A DNA stretch of 64,000 nt from Aquincolibacterium sp964606385 (GCA_964606385.1 CAZSFZ010000007.1:23597-87596); one strand, 5' to 3'; shown: positions 49,881 to 58,835, numbered from the stretch's first letter. The notes: generated from the letters alone by a model not told the origin. Numbers and translations are program-made.

Positions 49881-51572
49881 TTATGAAGGCATTCCGAGAA
49901 AATATCCCTGCCCGTATCGTACCCCGAGCTCCCTGAGCTTGTCGAGGTCTTCTTGGGTTTCAATGCCTTCCGCGATCACCTCGGCATTAAGGTCTTCGGC
50001 GACCTTGAGCGTTCGGCGAAGGGAACGCTCCATATGAAGATTCTGGGAGATGCCGGTCACATATTTTTTATCGATCTTGATGACGTCCGGCTCAAGAAGG
50101 ATCAGGCTCTCGAGGCAGGTGTTCCCGAACCCTACATCGTCGATGGCGATCGAGATCCCGTAGCGCTTGAATTCTTCCACGGGACCGATCAGGTGTGAGG
50201 GCTCTCCGAGGATTTGCTGCTCGCTGATCTCCAGGCAGTAGCTTTGGGCCGGACAGTCGGCCGCCAGCTTTTCCACGAGATCCTCAACGGCCAGGTCGAT
50301 GATGGTGGCGGGAAAGAGGTTGATGTGGCGATGCATCGTGGGAGGGAGCGCGGTGGCGGCGGAGATGCAGGAACGGAAACAATGATGATCCGCCAAAGTA
50401 AGCATGTTGTTTTCCATAGCGATACGGAAGAACACGTCGGGGGTGTGGACCCTGCTATTTTTCAAGCGCGAGAGGAACTCGTAACCCACGACGGACTGGT
50501 CGGTGAGGCGCATGATGGGCTGCTTGAGCGCGAAAAAGTCGTGCCCCTTCCGGATCAGTTCCGCCATATGCCCGGCTTCAGAGAGCTGGATGCGGGCTTC
50601 AGCCTCCTCCGAGGTCTGATAAGAAACCCGGTTCTTGCCCTCATTTTTGCTTTTTCGCAAGAAGGGGTCGGAAACGGAAAGCAGTTCGTCTACCGAGGTC
50701 ACGTGGATCGGGACCGGGGTCAGCCCAAAACTTGCCGTGATCCGGATCGTTTCTTTTTCCGAAACCGTGAGGGTCATATTGGAGATCTCAAAGCGGAGCC
50801 GCTCCGCAAGCTGGAACGCCTCCTTAAGGGGGGTGTTGGGAAGAAGCAGGATAAACTCGTCGCCCCCGATACGGGCAATATGGTCGGAGGCCCGTACCGA
50901 TTCCCGCACTTTTTTCGCGGTTTCTTTCAGCAAGAGATCTCCCACCGGATGCCCCAGCGAATCATTCACTTTCTTAAAATCATCGATATCAAAGATCAGC
51001 ACCATCAGATCTCCGCCCTCACGGGAAACGATCTGGGCTTCCCGCTTGAGCGCCTGCTGGAGCCCGCGCCGGTTATAGAGCTCCGTTAAAGGATCCAGGA
51101 GGGCCATTTTCTCAAGGCGCATATTGGTTTCTTTTAGGCGGCCGGTGACTGAAGCCAGTTTTTCTTTGATACGGTGGCGGTCGATCGCGTGGTGCAGGAT
51201 TCGGAGGAGGAGCCTGGAATTGATCTCGCCCTTGACCAGATAATCTTCGGCGCCTTTACGGACGGCGTCGATCGCGAGGGTGTCGCTATCCAGCCCGCTC
51301 ATGATCACCACCGGTGTGTGCCTGGCTTGCGTATGCAGGGCGGTGAAGGTTTGGATCCCCGAAGAATCGGGCAGCATCAGGTCCAGCATGATCAGGTCCC
51401 ATTTTGTTTCGGCCAGGGCCTCTAATGCCTGCTGCAGCGTGGGGATACAGGTGATCTCGAGGGGAGGGGATGTTTCCTTGCTGAGGCGGATCTTCAGGAT
51501 ATTGGCGAACTCCAGATCGTCCTCGACGAGGAGGACTTTTAAGCCCGGCTTCTGGAACTTCTCCAATTCCAT
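49881..51572 (-). CDS. Receiver-GGDEF-EAL protein for cyclic di-GMP turnover
   Basis: 563 aa. Receiver domain (KVLLVEDDLEFANIL, LIMLDLMLPDSSG, VVIMSG, DYLVKGE), a coiled linker, a GGDEF domain with intact IARIGGDEFILLLP, and an EAL domain. The EAL signature is altered to EFL (VGYEFLSRLK), but LEISEQQIL, AIDDVGFGNTCL, IKID and VIAEGIET keep most metal and catalytic residues, so phosphodiesterase activity is possible. The start is ATG 51572 behind AGAGG; an upstream GTG at 51614 is less likely. It lies between the regulator and the kinase gene. Confidence 0.9.
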   Translation of the reverse strand: MELEKFQKPGLKVLLVEDDLEFANILKIRLSKETSPPLEITCIPTLQQALEALAETKWDLIMLDLMLPDSSGIQTFTALHTQARHTPVVIMSGLDSDTLAIDAVRKGAEDYLVKGEINSRLLLRILHHAIDRHRIKEKLASVTGRLKETNMRLEKMALLDPLTELYNRRGLQQALKREAQIVSREGGDLMVLIFDIDDFKKVNDSLGHPVGDLLLKETAKKVRESVRASDHIARIGGDEFILLLPNTPLKEAFQLAERLRFEISNMTLTVSEKETIRITASFGLTPVPIHVTSVDELLSVSDPFLRKSKNEGKNRVSYQTSEEAEARIQLSEAGHMAELIRKGHDFFALKQPIMRLTDQSVVGYEFLSRLKNSRVHTPDVFFRIAMENNMLTLADHHCFRSCISAATALPPTMHRHINLFPATIIDLAVEDLVEKLAADCPAQSYCLEISEQQILGEPSHLIGPVEEFKRYGISIAIDDVGFGNTCLESLILLEPDVIKIDKKYVTGISQNLHMERSLRRTLKVAEDLNAEVIAEGIETQEDLDKLRELGVRYGQGYFLGMPS

Positions 51573-51627
51573 CTTCGCGACCTCTTTTCCGCGCCAGGAC
51601 ACCTCTCCCGGCACCTGATGCTAGCGG

Positions 51628-52080
51628 TTAAGAATCCGGAAGTATTTTCTTGATAGCCTCAAAAAGATCGCTGAATTCATAGGGCTTGGTTAAATAGGCG
51701 TCCGCGCCGATGACCTTGCCGAGAATTTTGTCGACCATGGAGTCTTTCCCCGTCAACATGATGATGGGGATTTTGACGAGCTTTTCATCAAAGCTCTCCC
51801 GGAGCGCCTTGCAGACTTCTTCGCCGGGAAGCTTGGGGATCATGAGATCGAGGATGATAAGGTCAGGGATCGTCTCGGTGGCCTCCTTGAGGCCGGTCAT
51901 GCCGTCAAACGCGGCGGAAACGGAATACCCCAGGCTTTTGAGCCGCATCGAGAGGAACTTGCTCGCGCTGTACTCGTCTTCAATAATAAGAATGCGTTTT
52001 TTCTTGGAGGGCGTTTTTTCCATTGGGCCTGCTTTGTGTGCGGCTGTTTTTGCTCTTACGGCTGCTGTTTCTGTTTCCAT
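51628..52080 (-). CDS. Single-domain response regulator
   Basis: 150 aa from ATG 52080, which has GGGGG seven bases upstream; an extension to 52152 has no such site. After about 27 alanine/lysine-rich residues comes one receiver domain: ILIIEDEYSASKFLS (acidic pair), LIILDLMIPKLPGEE with the phosphoacceptor Asp, IIMLTGK and AYLTKPYEFSDL. There is no output domain, so it acts by protein contact, perhaps in a phosphorelay with the neighbouring kinase. Confidence 0.9.
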   Translation of the reverse strand: METETAAVRAKTAAHKAGPMEKTPSKKKRILIIEDEYSASKFLSMRLKSLGYSVSAAFDGMTGLKEATETIPDLIILDLMIPKLPGEEVCKALRESFDEKLVKIPIIMLTGKDSMVDKILGKVIGADAYLTKPYEFSDLFEAIKKILPDS

Positions 52081-52407
52081 TTCAAAACCCCCTTCGTTGA
52101 ATGGGGAAACTTCTCCTGCGACCAATTTCTGAAAGCGCAGCAACCTTCGCAAACAGGACTTCCTTTACCTCTAAAAGAAGTATATCTGCCGAATAGGAAA
52201 AAGGCAAATGCGACTGTTTTAATAAGTGATTTCTTATTCTATCAAGAGCTAGCATGCTCTATCTTGCTTTACGAGCCATACCATTATCTGCCCAAGCTGG
52301 AGTACGACATTGGCTCTAACAAGCTAAGCATGGAACCCAATAGGCCGTTTGGGTTATGTGGGCGGGGGTTCGGGAAGCCCTTTTATTGTCATGATTTCGC
52401 CCTTTTT
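52081..52407. other. Intergenic region between comM and the response-regulator gene
   Basis: 327 bases with no convincing gene. Two hairpins are visible: AATAAG/CTTATT at 52221-52238 and AACCCAA/TTGGGTT with an 8-base loop at 52334-52355; the latter lies just beyond the comM stop. The region should contain the promoter of the minus-strand regulator unit, but no clear -35/-10 pair was found. Confidence 0.4.
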
Positions 52408-53925
52408 TTATGACCACCACTGACGATCAAGCGAGCGGTATTGAATCGCCTCGGCGATATGCTCACTTTGAATTTGTTCGGTTCCCGCTAGATCTGCAAT
52501 AGTTCTAGAAATTTTGAGGATCTTGTAGTAAGCCCGGGCGGAGAGGCGGAGCTCTTTCATGGCCATTTCGATGAGCTTGCGGCCCTGAGGGTCGGGCATG
52601 GCGAATTCTTTGATATCCCTGGGCGACATCTGGGAATTGGTCTTGTAAGGGCGCGCGCGGTAACGGGCGCGCTGGGTCTTCCGGCACGCGCAGATGCGCT
52701 CGCGGATCGCAGCGGAGCTCTCCGCCGGCTCCTGACTGACAAGCGTCTGGAACGAAAGCGCCGGCACTTCAATATGAATATCGATCCGGTCGAGGATCGG
52801 GCCCGAGATCTTGGAACGGTATTTATGGATCTGCGCCAGCGAGCACCTGCAAGTCTTACGGGCGTCTCCCAAAAATCCGCACATGCACGGGTTCATGGCT
52901 GCCGTCAGAAGGAAATTCGCGGGGAACGTGATCTGACTTTTAGCGCGCGAGACCGTGATGCAGCCGTCTTCCATGGGGCTGCGCAGGCTCTCGAGCGCGT
53001 CGCGTCGGAATTCCGGAAGCTCATCCAGGAAAAGTACGCCGCCATGGGCGAGCGACATTTCCCCGGGCCTTGGGGACGTGCCGCCGCCGGTCAAAGCGAT
53101 GGCAGAAGCCGTGTAATGAGGAGCGCGGAACGGACGTTCACAGACAAGGCCCGCTCCGTGGGGGATCAGGCCCGCCACCCCGTGGATCTTCGTGATCTCA
53201 AGCGCTTCTTCGTTCGTCATCGGCGGAAGAATGGAAGGAATGCGCTTGGCGAGCATGGTTTTTCCGCTGCCCGGAGGCCCAACCAGAAGGATTTTGTGGT
53301 CGGCCGCCACCGCGATCTCGATCGCCCGTTTGGCGGCTTGCTGGCCGCGGACCTCGGAAAAATCAGGCGCATGTGGAGACGGCGCCGCGGCCGGACATGT
53401 TACGTTCCGGACCGGCTCGATCTCTTTGGTCCCGAGCAGAAAATCCACGGTCTCCCGGAGGTCCCTGACGGGATAGACCCGGACATCCTTGGCCAGCGCC
53501 GCCTCGCGGGCATTTTCTCCGGGAAGGACAAATGAAGCGGCTTTCAATCCGGCCGTGACGGCGATCACTCCCTTCATGGATCTGAGAGTACCGTCCAACG
53601 CCAATTCTCCGAGAAAAACATGTTCCGCGAGTTTTTCCGGAGGGATGACGCCGTGGCAGGCCAGGATGCCGAGCGCGATCGGGAAATCGAAAGCGGCGCC
53701 TTCTTTCTTTATATCTGCGGGGGCGAGACTGATCGTGATCTTGTCCGGGGGGATGTGGTACCCGCTATTTTTCAGGGCTGTGCGGACGCGCTCCCGGGCT
53801 TCTTTAATGCTCGTGTCCGGAAGCCCCACAAGGATCAGCTGGGGGAGGCCGTTCGTAATGTCGACCTCGATGTCCACGGCGAAGGCGTGGATGCCTATCG
53901 CGAAAGCGCTTTTGATGCGGATCAT
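52408..53925 (-). CDS. comM: Mg-chelatase-like AAA+ ATPase ComM (YifB)
   Basis: 505 aa from ATG 53925, ten bases after AAAGGAGG. ComM is a hexameric helicase that helps branch migration during natural transformation. Seen: the N-terminal Lon-protease-like domain (VDIEVDITNGLPQLILVGLPD), Walker A LLVGPPGSGKTMLAKRIPS, CERPFRAPHYTASAIALTGGG, GVLFLDELPEF, and the zinc-type cysteines in MNPCMCGFLGDARKTCRCS. C-terminal helical domain LSARAYYKILKISRTIADL. It is upstream of, and separate from, the two-component unit. Confidence 0.95.
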   Translation of the reverse strand: MIRIKSAFAIGIHAFAVDIEVDITNGLPQLILVGLPDTSIKEARERVRTALKNSGYHIPPDKITISLAPADIKKEGAAFDFPIALGILACHGVIPPEKLAEHVFLGELALDGTLRSMKGVIAVTAGLKAASFVLPGENAREAALAKDVRVYPVRDLRETVDFLLGTKEIEPVRNVTCPAAAPSPHAPDFSEVRGQQAAKRAIEIAVAADHKILLVGPPGSGKTMLAKRIPSILPPMTNEEALEITKIHGVAGLIPHGAGLVCERPFRAPHYTASAIALTGGGTSPRPGEMSLAHGGVLFLDELPEFRRDALESLRSPMEDGCITVSRAKSQITFPANFLLTAAMNPCMCGFLGDARKTCRCSLAQIHKYRSKISGPILDRIDIHIEVPALSFQTLVSQEPAESSAAIRERICACRKTQRARYRARPYKTNSQMSPRDIKEFAMPDPQGRKLIEMAMKELRLSARAYYKILKISRTIADLAGTEQIQSEHIAEAIQYRSLDRQWWS

Positions 53926-53981
53926 GAGAAACCAGCCTCCTTTTTTTTGAAAAATCACGCGCTACAGCACAAGAATCCAAC

Positions 53982-54010
53982 TTGCTTTTTAAATAGGCTC
54001 TTCCTATAAT
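53982..54010 (+). promoter_or_regulatory. Promoter of the PAP2-like/L,D-transpeptidase genes
   Basis: TTGCTT (53982-53987), a 17-base spacer and a perfect TATAAT (54005-54010). Transcription would start near 54017, about 100 bases before the first gene, so the inverted repeat at 54059-54085 lies in the leader. Confidence 0.55.
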
Positions 54011-54058
54011 GTCCCCCTCCTCGGATACGGTCGGGAGATGGAGTTGTTTAAAATCATA

Positions 54059-54085
54059 TTATTTATGCTAATTTAGCATAAATAA
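54059..54085. promoter_or_regulatory. 27-bp inverted repeat, operator or leader hairpin
   Basis: TTATTTATGCTAA, one T, TTAGCATAAATAA: perfect 13-base arms around a single central base. It lies between the predicted promoter and the start of the PAP2-like gene. Symmetry and AT-richness look like a repressor site (metal regulators of the DtxR type bind such palindromes), but the binder is unknown. Confidence 0.55.
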
Positions 54086-54114
54086 AATGGGTGTCAACCT
54101 TTTCCAAAGGATCT

Positions 54115-54567
54115 ATGCTGATAGTTCCCAATCCTCCCTTTGCTAGCGAAAAAGCCTTTGCGGCTGTTTTTTTGAGCTGGTTCGTGGCGCAGGCGCTTAA
54201 GGTGATCCTGGGCGGGGCACGAAAAAAGAAATTCGACGTCCGCTGGCTTTTTGACACGGGGGGGATGCCGAGTGCGCATTCCGCGACCGTGGCGAGCCTT
54301 GCGACGGTCACGGGCCTTTATTACGGATTTAAAAGCATTCCATTTCTGATCGGGTTGATCTTGTGTCTGATCACGATGTTCGATGCCGCGGGCGTTCGCC
54401 GTCATTTGGGCTGGCAGGGAAAGATCCTGAATGAAATGGTGGACGAGTTCTACGCCAAAGGCGCTGTCCCGGAAAAACGTCTCAAGGAACTACTCGGCCA
54501 CACGCCGTTTGAAGTGATCGCCGGGGCCGCGCTCGGGATCCTGATGGCCTTTCTCTTTTGCTGGTAA
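54115..54567 (+). CDS. Divergent PAP2 family protein (DUF212)
   Basis: 150 aa membrane protein. Features of the DUF212/YuiD family: FVAQALKVIL, RWLFDTGGMPSAHSATVASL, LITMFDAAGVRRHLGWQ and KRLKELLGHTPFEVIAGAALG. It has the GGMPSAHSA-type motif of acid phosphatase/vanadium haloperoxidase folds. The start is taken at ATG 54115; a GTG at 54091 is possible. Likely in an operon with the transpeptidase gene 10 bases downstream. Confidence 0.85.
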   Translation: MLIVPNPPFASEKAFAAVFLSWFVAQALKVILGGARKKKFDVRWLFDTGGMPSAHSATVASLATVTGLYYGFKSIPFLIGLILCLITMFDAAGVRRHLGWQGKILNEMVDEFYAKGAVPEKRLKELLGHTPFEVIAGAALGILMAFLFCW

Positions 54568-54577
54568 AAAGGACTTT

Positions 54578-55486
54578 ATGAAAAAAATATTTTTTCTTAT
54601 TTTGACCGCGACATTATTTTTTCAGGCAGGCGCGCTTTGGGCCGAAGAGTCTCCCACTGAGGCTCCTGCTGAACCTGTGAGCGCTGCCCTTGAAACTCCT
54701 CAACTCGGGCCTACGACCACAAGTTTAAACGACACGAGCGCGGCGCCTCTTGCAAGCGTTTCGGAAGCGGAAGTGCCGACAAGTGAACCCGCGATCTCCA
54801 AGGAGGTCGTTGTCCCAGAAGAACCCGTCGCTTCAAAAACCACGGCGGAGGCTACCAGCACCAAAAAGGTGATTACTGTCCAGACAAGGCCGGCAGATAG
54901 CGATTCGCTCAATACGGCCGCGATGCAGGAGCGGTGGAAAGCGATTTTTTCCAAGGAGATCACGCCGGGTAGTATTTCCTATGTGGTAAAACCGGGGGAC
55001 AGCCTTTATGTCCTGGCTCGGAAAAACCATACGACCGTCGACCTCATTAAAAAGATCAACGGTCTCAAAGGCGATAACATCTATCCCAAGATGAAGCTTA
55101 AGATCTACACGGCGCCGTTCTCGATCGAGATCGATAAATCGAAGAACGTCCTTGTTCTTTCCGCGGACGGCAAGGCGGTGAAAAAATATTCGGTTGCGAC
55201 GGGGAAAAACAACTGCACGCCGGTGGGCGAATTCAAGATCACGGACAAGCTCATGAACCCGACCTGGTTCAAGACCGGGGCGATCCTGCCTCCGGGAAGT
55301 CCGGAAAACGCCCTCGGGACGCGCTGGATGGGTTTCAACAAGCCCGCTTACGGGATCCACGGAACTATCGAGCCCAAAAGCATCGGGACCCAGGCCTCCG
55401 AAGGCTGTATCCGGATGCTGAATGAAGAGGTCGAAGAGCTCTATGGTCTGGTGCCGCCCGGCACGAAAGTGACCATTCAAGATTAA
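54578..55486 (+). CDS. L,D-transpeptidase with LysM domain
   Basis: 302 aa. Signal peptide (FFLILTATLFFQAGALWA), a long Pro/Thr/Ala/Glu-rich spacer (about residues 20-115), a LysM domain (YVVKPGDSLYVLARKNHTT) and a YkuD catalytic domain. The latter has the His of YGIHGTIEP and the nucleophile motif ASEGCIRMLNEEVEELY (SxGCxR). It would cross-link peptidoglycan or attach proteins to it in the periplasm. accA follows after 20 bases. Confidence 0.92.
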   Translation: MKKIFFLILTATLFFQAGALWAEESPTEAPAEPVSAALETPQLGPTTTSLNDTSAAPLASVSEAEVPTSEPAISKEVVVPEEPVASKTTAEATSTKKVITVQTRPADSDSLNTAAMQERWKAIFSKEITPGSISYVVKPGDSLYVLARKNHTTVDLIKKINGLKGDNIYPKMKLKIYTAPFSIEIDKSKNVLVLSADGKAVKKYSVATGKNNCTPVGEFKITDKLMNPTWFKTGAILPPGSPENALGTRWMGFNKPAYGIHGTIEPKSIGTQASEGCIRMLNEEVEELYGLVPPGTKVTIQD

Positions 55487-55506
55487 CCCGGGGATATTTC
55501 AAACCC

Positions 55507-56559
55507 ATGAAGAAGCCGATCAAAAAGAAAAAAGCCCACATTAAAGCCTCCGTGGAACCGACCGCGGACAAGGATAAGATCAAGCTTGGCACCCGCGATA
55601 TCTTTGACGCCTGCCTTCCTTTTGAACGGCCCGTTGTCGAGATGGAAAAAAAGATCCATGAGCTTCGCAAGATCAGCCACGACGGCATCGATCTTTCGGG
55701 CGAGATCCAGAGCGCTGAGAAAAAACTTGAAAAAGCGATCCAGGATATCTTCGATCACCTGAGTCCCTGGCAGCGCGTCCAGGTGGCGCGCCATCCGCTC
55801 CGGCCCTACACGCTTGATTATGTGAATTACCTGACCACGGATTTTCTCGAGATCCACGGGGACCGGCGTTTTAGCGACGACCGGGCCATTGTGACGGGGA
55901 TCGCGAAATGGGAAGGCAAGGAACCGATCTGCATCATCGGGCATCAAAAAGGCCGGGACACCAAAGAGAACCTCATGCGCAGCTTCGGCAGCGCTCATCC
56001 CGAGGGCTACCGCAAGGCCATGCGCGTGATGGAGCTTGCGTCCAAGCATAATATTCCGATCCTGTGCTTTATTGATACTCCCGGAGCTTATCCCGGCATC
56101 GGCGCTGAAGAGCGCGGGCAAGCGGAAGCTATCGCCTACAACCTCAGAGCGATGGGGGACCTCAAAGTTCCCATTATTTGTGTCGTGATCGGAGAAGGCG
56201 GCAGCGGGGGCGCTCTGGGGATCGGCGTGGGAGACAGGATCTTTGTGATGGAGAACGCTTATTATTCAGTGATCTCGCCGGAGGGTTGCGCCGCGATCCT
56301 TTGGAAGGAACCCACGCGGGCACCGGACGCCGCGACCGCTTTAAAATTAACAGGTCCTGATCTCATGGAGCTGGGCGTGATCGACGGCGTGATCTCGGAA
56401 CCCCTGGGCGGCGCGCACCGCGATTTTAACGCCGCGGCGGAAAACCTCCGCAAAGCCGTGAACGAGGCGTTGGAAGAACTGAAAAAGATCCCCCGCAAAG
56501 ATCTGGTGGAAGCGCGTTATCAGAAATTCCGCAAGATGGGTGTTTTTAGCGAAAAGTAG
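55507..56559 (+). CDS. accA: Acetyl-CoA carboxylase carboxyltransferase subunit alpha
   Basis: 350 aa. Transfers carboxyl from biotin to acetyl-CoA with AccD, making malonyl-CoA. Seen: FERPVVEMEKKIHELRK, LSPWQRVQVARHPLRPYTLDY, IHGDRRFSDDRAIVTGIAK, FIDTPGAYPGIGAEERGQA and VIGEGGSGGALGIGVGD, all AccA landmarks. It has an N-terminal lysine-rich extension of about 27 residues. It needs the biotin made by the bio operon in this window. Confidence 0.96.
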   Translation: MKKPIKKKKAHIKASVEPTADKDKIKLGTRDIFDACLPFERPVVEMEKKIHELRKISHDGIDLSGEIQSAEKKLEKAIQDIFDHLSPWQRVQVARHPLRPYTLDYVNYLTTDFLEIHGDRRFSDDRAIVTGIAKWEGKEPICIIGHQKGRDTKENLMRSFGSAHPEGYRKAMRVMELASKHNIPILCFIDTPGAYPGIGAEERGQAEAIAYNLRAMGDLKVPIICVVIGEGGSGGALGIGVGDRIFVMENAYYSVISPEGCAAILWKEPTRAPDAATALKLTGPDLMELGVIDGVISEPLGGAHRDFNAAAENLRKAVNEALEELKKIPRKDLVEARYQKFRKMGVFSEK

Positions 56560-56598
56560 GCCGAGCGTTACGAGGGTTCCGCCGCCGTTTGTCCCGAA

Positions 56599-56808
56599 TT
56601 AAACCGTCCTCTGGAACTGTTTCTTCAGGCTGATCAACCGCTCCAAAAGTCTCTTTTCCGAAACAAGCTCCTTCAAGGTGTTTTCCGGAATGTCCAGCAA
56701 AGCGACCTCGGTGACGCGATCAGCGTGTTCGGGGAAGCGGTGCACCAGCTCGTAGGTCGGCACGCCCTGCCTGTATTTTAGATCGAACAATTTCTCATAC
56801 AACGTCAT
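56599..56808 (-). CDS. Small hypothetical protein, 69 aa
   Basis: Begins MTLYEKLFDLKYRQGVPTYE and ends KKQFQRTV; predicted mostly helical with many charged residues and no signal peptide or membrane span. GGAGG lies seven bases before the ATG, so it is likely translated. I do not recognise the family. It stands alone between accA and the TPR gene on the opposite strand. Confidence 0.55.
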   Translation of the reverse strand: MTLYEKLFDLKYRQGVPTYELVHRFPEHADRVTEVALLDIPENTLKELVSEKRLLERLISLKKQFQRTV

Positions 56809-57010
56809 ATGCTCACCCTCCGGATCTTTCTTTCCCTACAAGTTCTTTTGCTGAAATTATCGACTTTTCCTCATATTTCCTAAAAAAAAATCACTATAAA
56901 CTAGCTATATATAGCATCCTTATACAGATAGAACCCCTATTAGTTGTGTTTTATTAAAATATTTTTATTTTAGGGTTGACCAAAACAAAAAAAGTTATAG
57001 ATTGTAAAAT

Positions 57011-57033
57011 ATAAAGTGTAATTTACATTTTAT
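57011..57033. promoter_or_regulatory. Inverted repeat at the start of the TPR gene
   Basis: ATAAAGTGTAA, one base, TTACATTTTAT: 11-base arms with a single mismatch, ending five bases before the ATG at 57039. The 230-base gap (56809-57038) is very AT-rich. No ribosome-binding site is seen between the repeat and the ATG. It is a likely operator. Confidence 0.4.
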
Positions 57034-57038
57034 AAACT

Positions 57039-57725
57039 ATGAGACAGATAACAATCATGATGCTAGCGATAACGATCCTCGGAAACGCGCACGCGGCGCA
57101 CGCGTTCCTCGGCTTTGGAAAAAATAAAGAAGAAAAGCCGATCGAGCAAGCCGAAAAATATTACAAGTCCCGCGAATATTTCAAAGCGCGCAACGCCGCC
57201 CAACAAGTTCTCGACCAGGATCCTCAGAACGCTCAAGCCTCCAAGCTCATGGCGGACATTCTCGATAAAGAGATCGAGCGCCAGAAAGAGCACTTGCTGC
57301 CGCAGGCGGTCGAGGAGATGGACGCGGACGACAAGCAGGACGCGGTCAAGACCTGGCTCGAGCGGAGCCGGACGCTTTTTAACGCCAATCAGTACGACCT
57401 CGCTCTTTTCGCCGCCGAAAAAGTCTTCCTTTATGAAGCCGAAAATTCCGCCGCCTCGGAACTGATCGACCAGATCAAGTCGAAGGCGATCAAGGAAGGG
57501 AAGGCCGACACGCTCTTCATTCATAAGATGTATAAGAACGAGATCGCGGAACGTTTGGAGCAGTACCGGAACGAAGCGGAGAATCTCGCGCTTCAGGGGA
57601 AATACGGACAGGCGCAATTCACGGCGGAGAAGGTCCTCATGCTCGAGCCGGAGGACCCCAAAGCCTTATCTATTCTGCAGAATGTCGTCTCGGCCCGGAA
57701 CCGGGCAAGGAGCGAAGCCCTATGA
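57039..57725 (+). CDS. Exported TPR protein of unknown function
   Basis: 228 aa. Signal peptide (QITIMMLAITILGNAHAAHA). Then helical repeats of TPR type: AEKYYKSREYFKARNAAQQVLDQDP, LFNANQYDLALFAAEKVFLYEAE and LALQGKYGQAQFTAEKVLMLEPEDP. Such proteins are periplasmic or outer-membrane adaptors. It overlaps the MerR-like gene by four bases, so it is in one unit with merR and fliA. Specific role unknown. Confidence 0.6.
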   Translation: MRQITIMMLAITILGNAHAAHAFLGFGKNKEEKPIEQAEKYYKSREYFKARNAAQQVLDQDPQNAQASKLMADILDKEIERQKEHLLPQAVEEMDADDKQDAVKTWLERSRTLFNANQYDLALFAAEKVFLYEAENSAASELIDQIKSKAIKEGKADTLFIHKMYKNEIAERLEQYRNEAENLALQGKYGQAQFTAEKVLMLEPEDPKALSILQNVVSARNRARSEAL

Positions 57726-57964
57726 AACGAGAAAAACTCTATAAGATCGGCGAAGTGATGCAGTACACGAGCCTTTCCCGGCAAACGCTTCATAACTACA
57801 CGGTCGCGGGGCTGATCCACGAGGCCCGGCGGACCATTTCAGGGCACCGGCTTTATGATGAAACCGTATTTGACCGTCTGGAACAGATCAAGATCCTGCA
57901 AGCGAAGAATTATACGTTAAGCCAAATTAAAAAGATCCTCGAACAGCAGGAGAGCCCGAAATGA
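57722..57964 (+). CDS. Small MerR-type DNA-binding protein
   Basis: 80 aa, only the DNA-binding part of a MerR regulator: YKIGEVMQYTSLSRQTLHNYTVAGL (helix-turn-helix with the RQTLHNY element), ISGHRLYDETVFDRLEQIKILQAK (wing and second helix). No effector domain. It overlaps the TPR gene and lies 39 bases before fliA; it may control this unit or flagellar-type genes. Confidence 0.8.
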   Translation: MKREKLYKIGEVMQYTSLSRQTLHNYTVAGLIHEARRTISGHRLYDETVFDRLEQIKILQAKNYTLSQIKKILEQQESPK

Positions 57965-58003
57965 AAGGTTCTTCAGCCGAACCAGGTGAAAAGGAGACCC
58001 CCC

Positions 58004-58783
58004 ATGCACGAAGATGAGATCAAGATGTGGAAGAAGTTCAAAAGGACCAAGAGCCTTTCGTTGCGCGAAGAGATCGTGAAAAAATACCTTTATCTGGTGA
58101 AATATGTCGCGGGCCGCGTGGCCATCGGGCTGCCTCCGAACGTCGAGTTCAACGATCTCGTGAGCTACGGCATTCTCGGGCTTTTTGATGCCATCAATAA
58201 ATACGACGTTTCCCAGGGCAACAAGTTCGAGACCTACGCCGTTTCGCGCATCCGCGGTTCCATCATGGACGAACTCCGCAAACTCGATTGGGCGCCCCGG
58301 CTCCTGCGCAAACGCGCCCGCGAGATCGACCGGAAATGCAAGGAGCTTGAGGAGAAGAACGGCCGCCTTGCGACGGATGATGAAGTGGCGAAGGCCCTCA
58401 AGATCTCGACCGATGACCTCAACTCGATCTACAGCGACCTCAATTCCACGACCTTTCTGTCGCTGGACGAGGTCTGGCAGAACGACGATGGCAACAAGCC
58501 CATCTCGCGCCTGCAGACGATCGAGGATTCACTCATCACGGACCAGTTCAGCTATGTCCACCAGAGCGAGGTGAAAGAGCTCCTCGCCGAGGCGATCGAT
58601 CAGCTGCCGGAGAAAGAGAAGCTCGTGATCGTGCTTTATTATTACGAGAACCTGACGCTTCGCGAGATCGGCGAGATCCTGGATGTTTCCGAATCCCGGG
58701 TCTGTCAGATCCACACCAAAGTGGTGACGCGCCTGCGCGGGCACCTGATGCGCCGTGCGGGTCATCTAACGCTGGACGCTTAA
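58004..58783 (+). CDS. fliA: RNA polymerase sigma-28 factor (FliA/WhiG)
   Basis: 259 aa from ATG 58004, seven bases behind AAGGAG; an in-frame extension to 57986 has no such site. Sigma-70 family group of FliA/WhiG: region 2 (YLVKYVAGRVAIGLPPNVEF, DLVSYGILGLFDAINKYD), region 3 (RSIMDELRKLDWAPRLLRKR-type segment) and region 4 (ENLTLREIGEILDVSESRVCQ). It should read promoters of the TAAA-N15-GCCGATAA kind, two of which occur in the window. flgM follows. Confidence 0.92.
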   Translation: MHEDEIKMWKKFKRTKSLSLREEIVKKYLYLVKYVAGRVAIGLPPNVEFNDLVSYGILGLFDAINKYDVSQGNKFETYAVSRIRGSIMDELRKLDWAPRLLRKRAREIDRKCKELEEKNGRLATDDEVAKALKISTDDLNSIYSDLNSTTFLSLDEVWQNDDGNKPISRLQTIEDSLITDQFSYVHQSEVKELLAEAIDQLPEKEKLVIVLYYYENLTLREIGEILDVSESRVCQIHTKVVTRLRGHLMRRAGHLTLDA

Positions 58784-58835
58784 AAGGAAAGAGGCGGATC
58801 GAAAGAGAAATTTTTAGCGGATTGATATTAATGCA

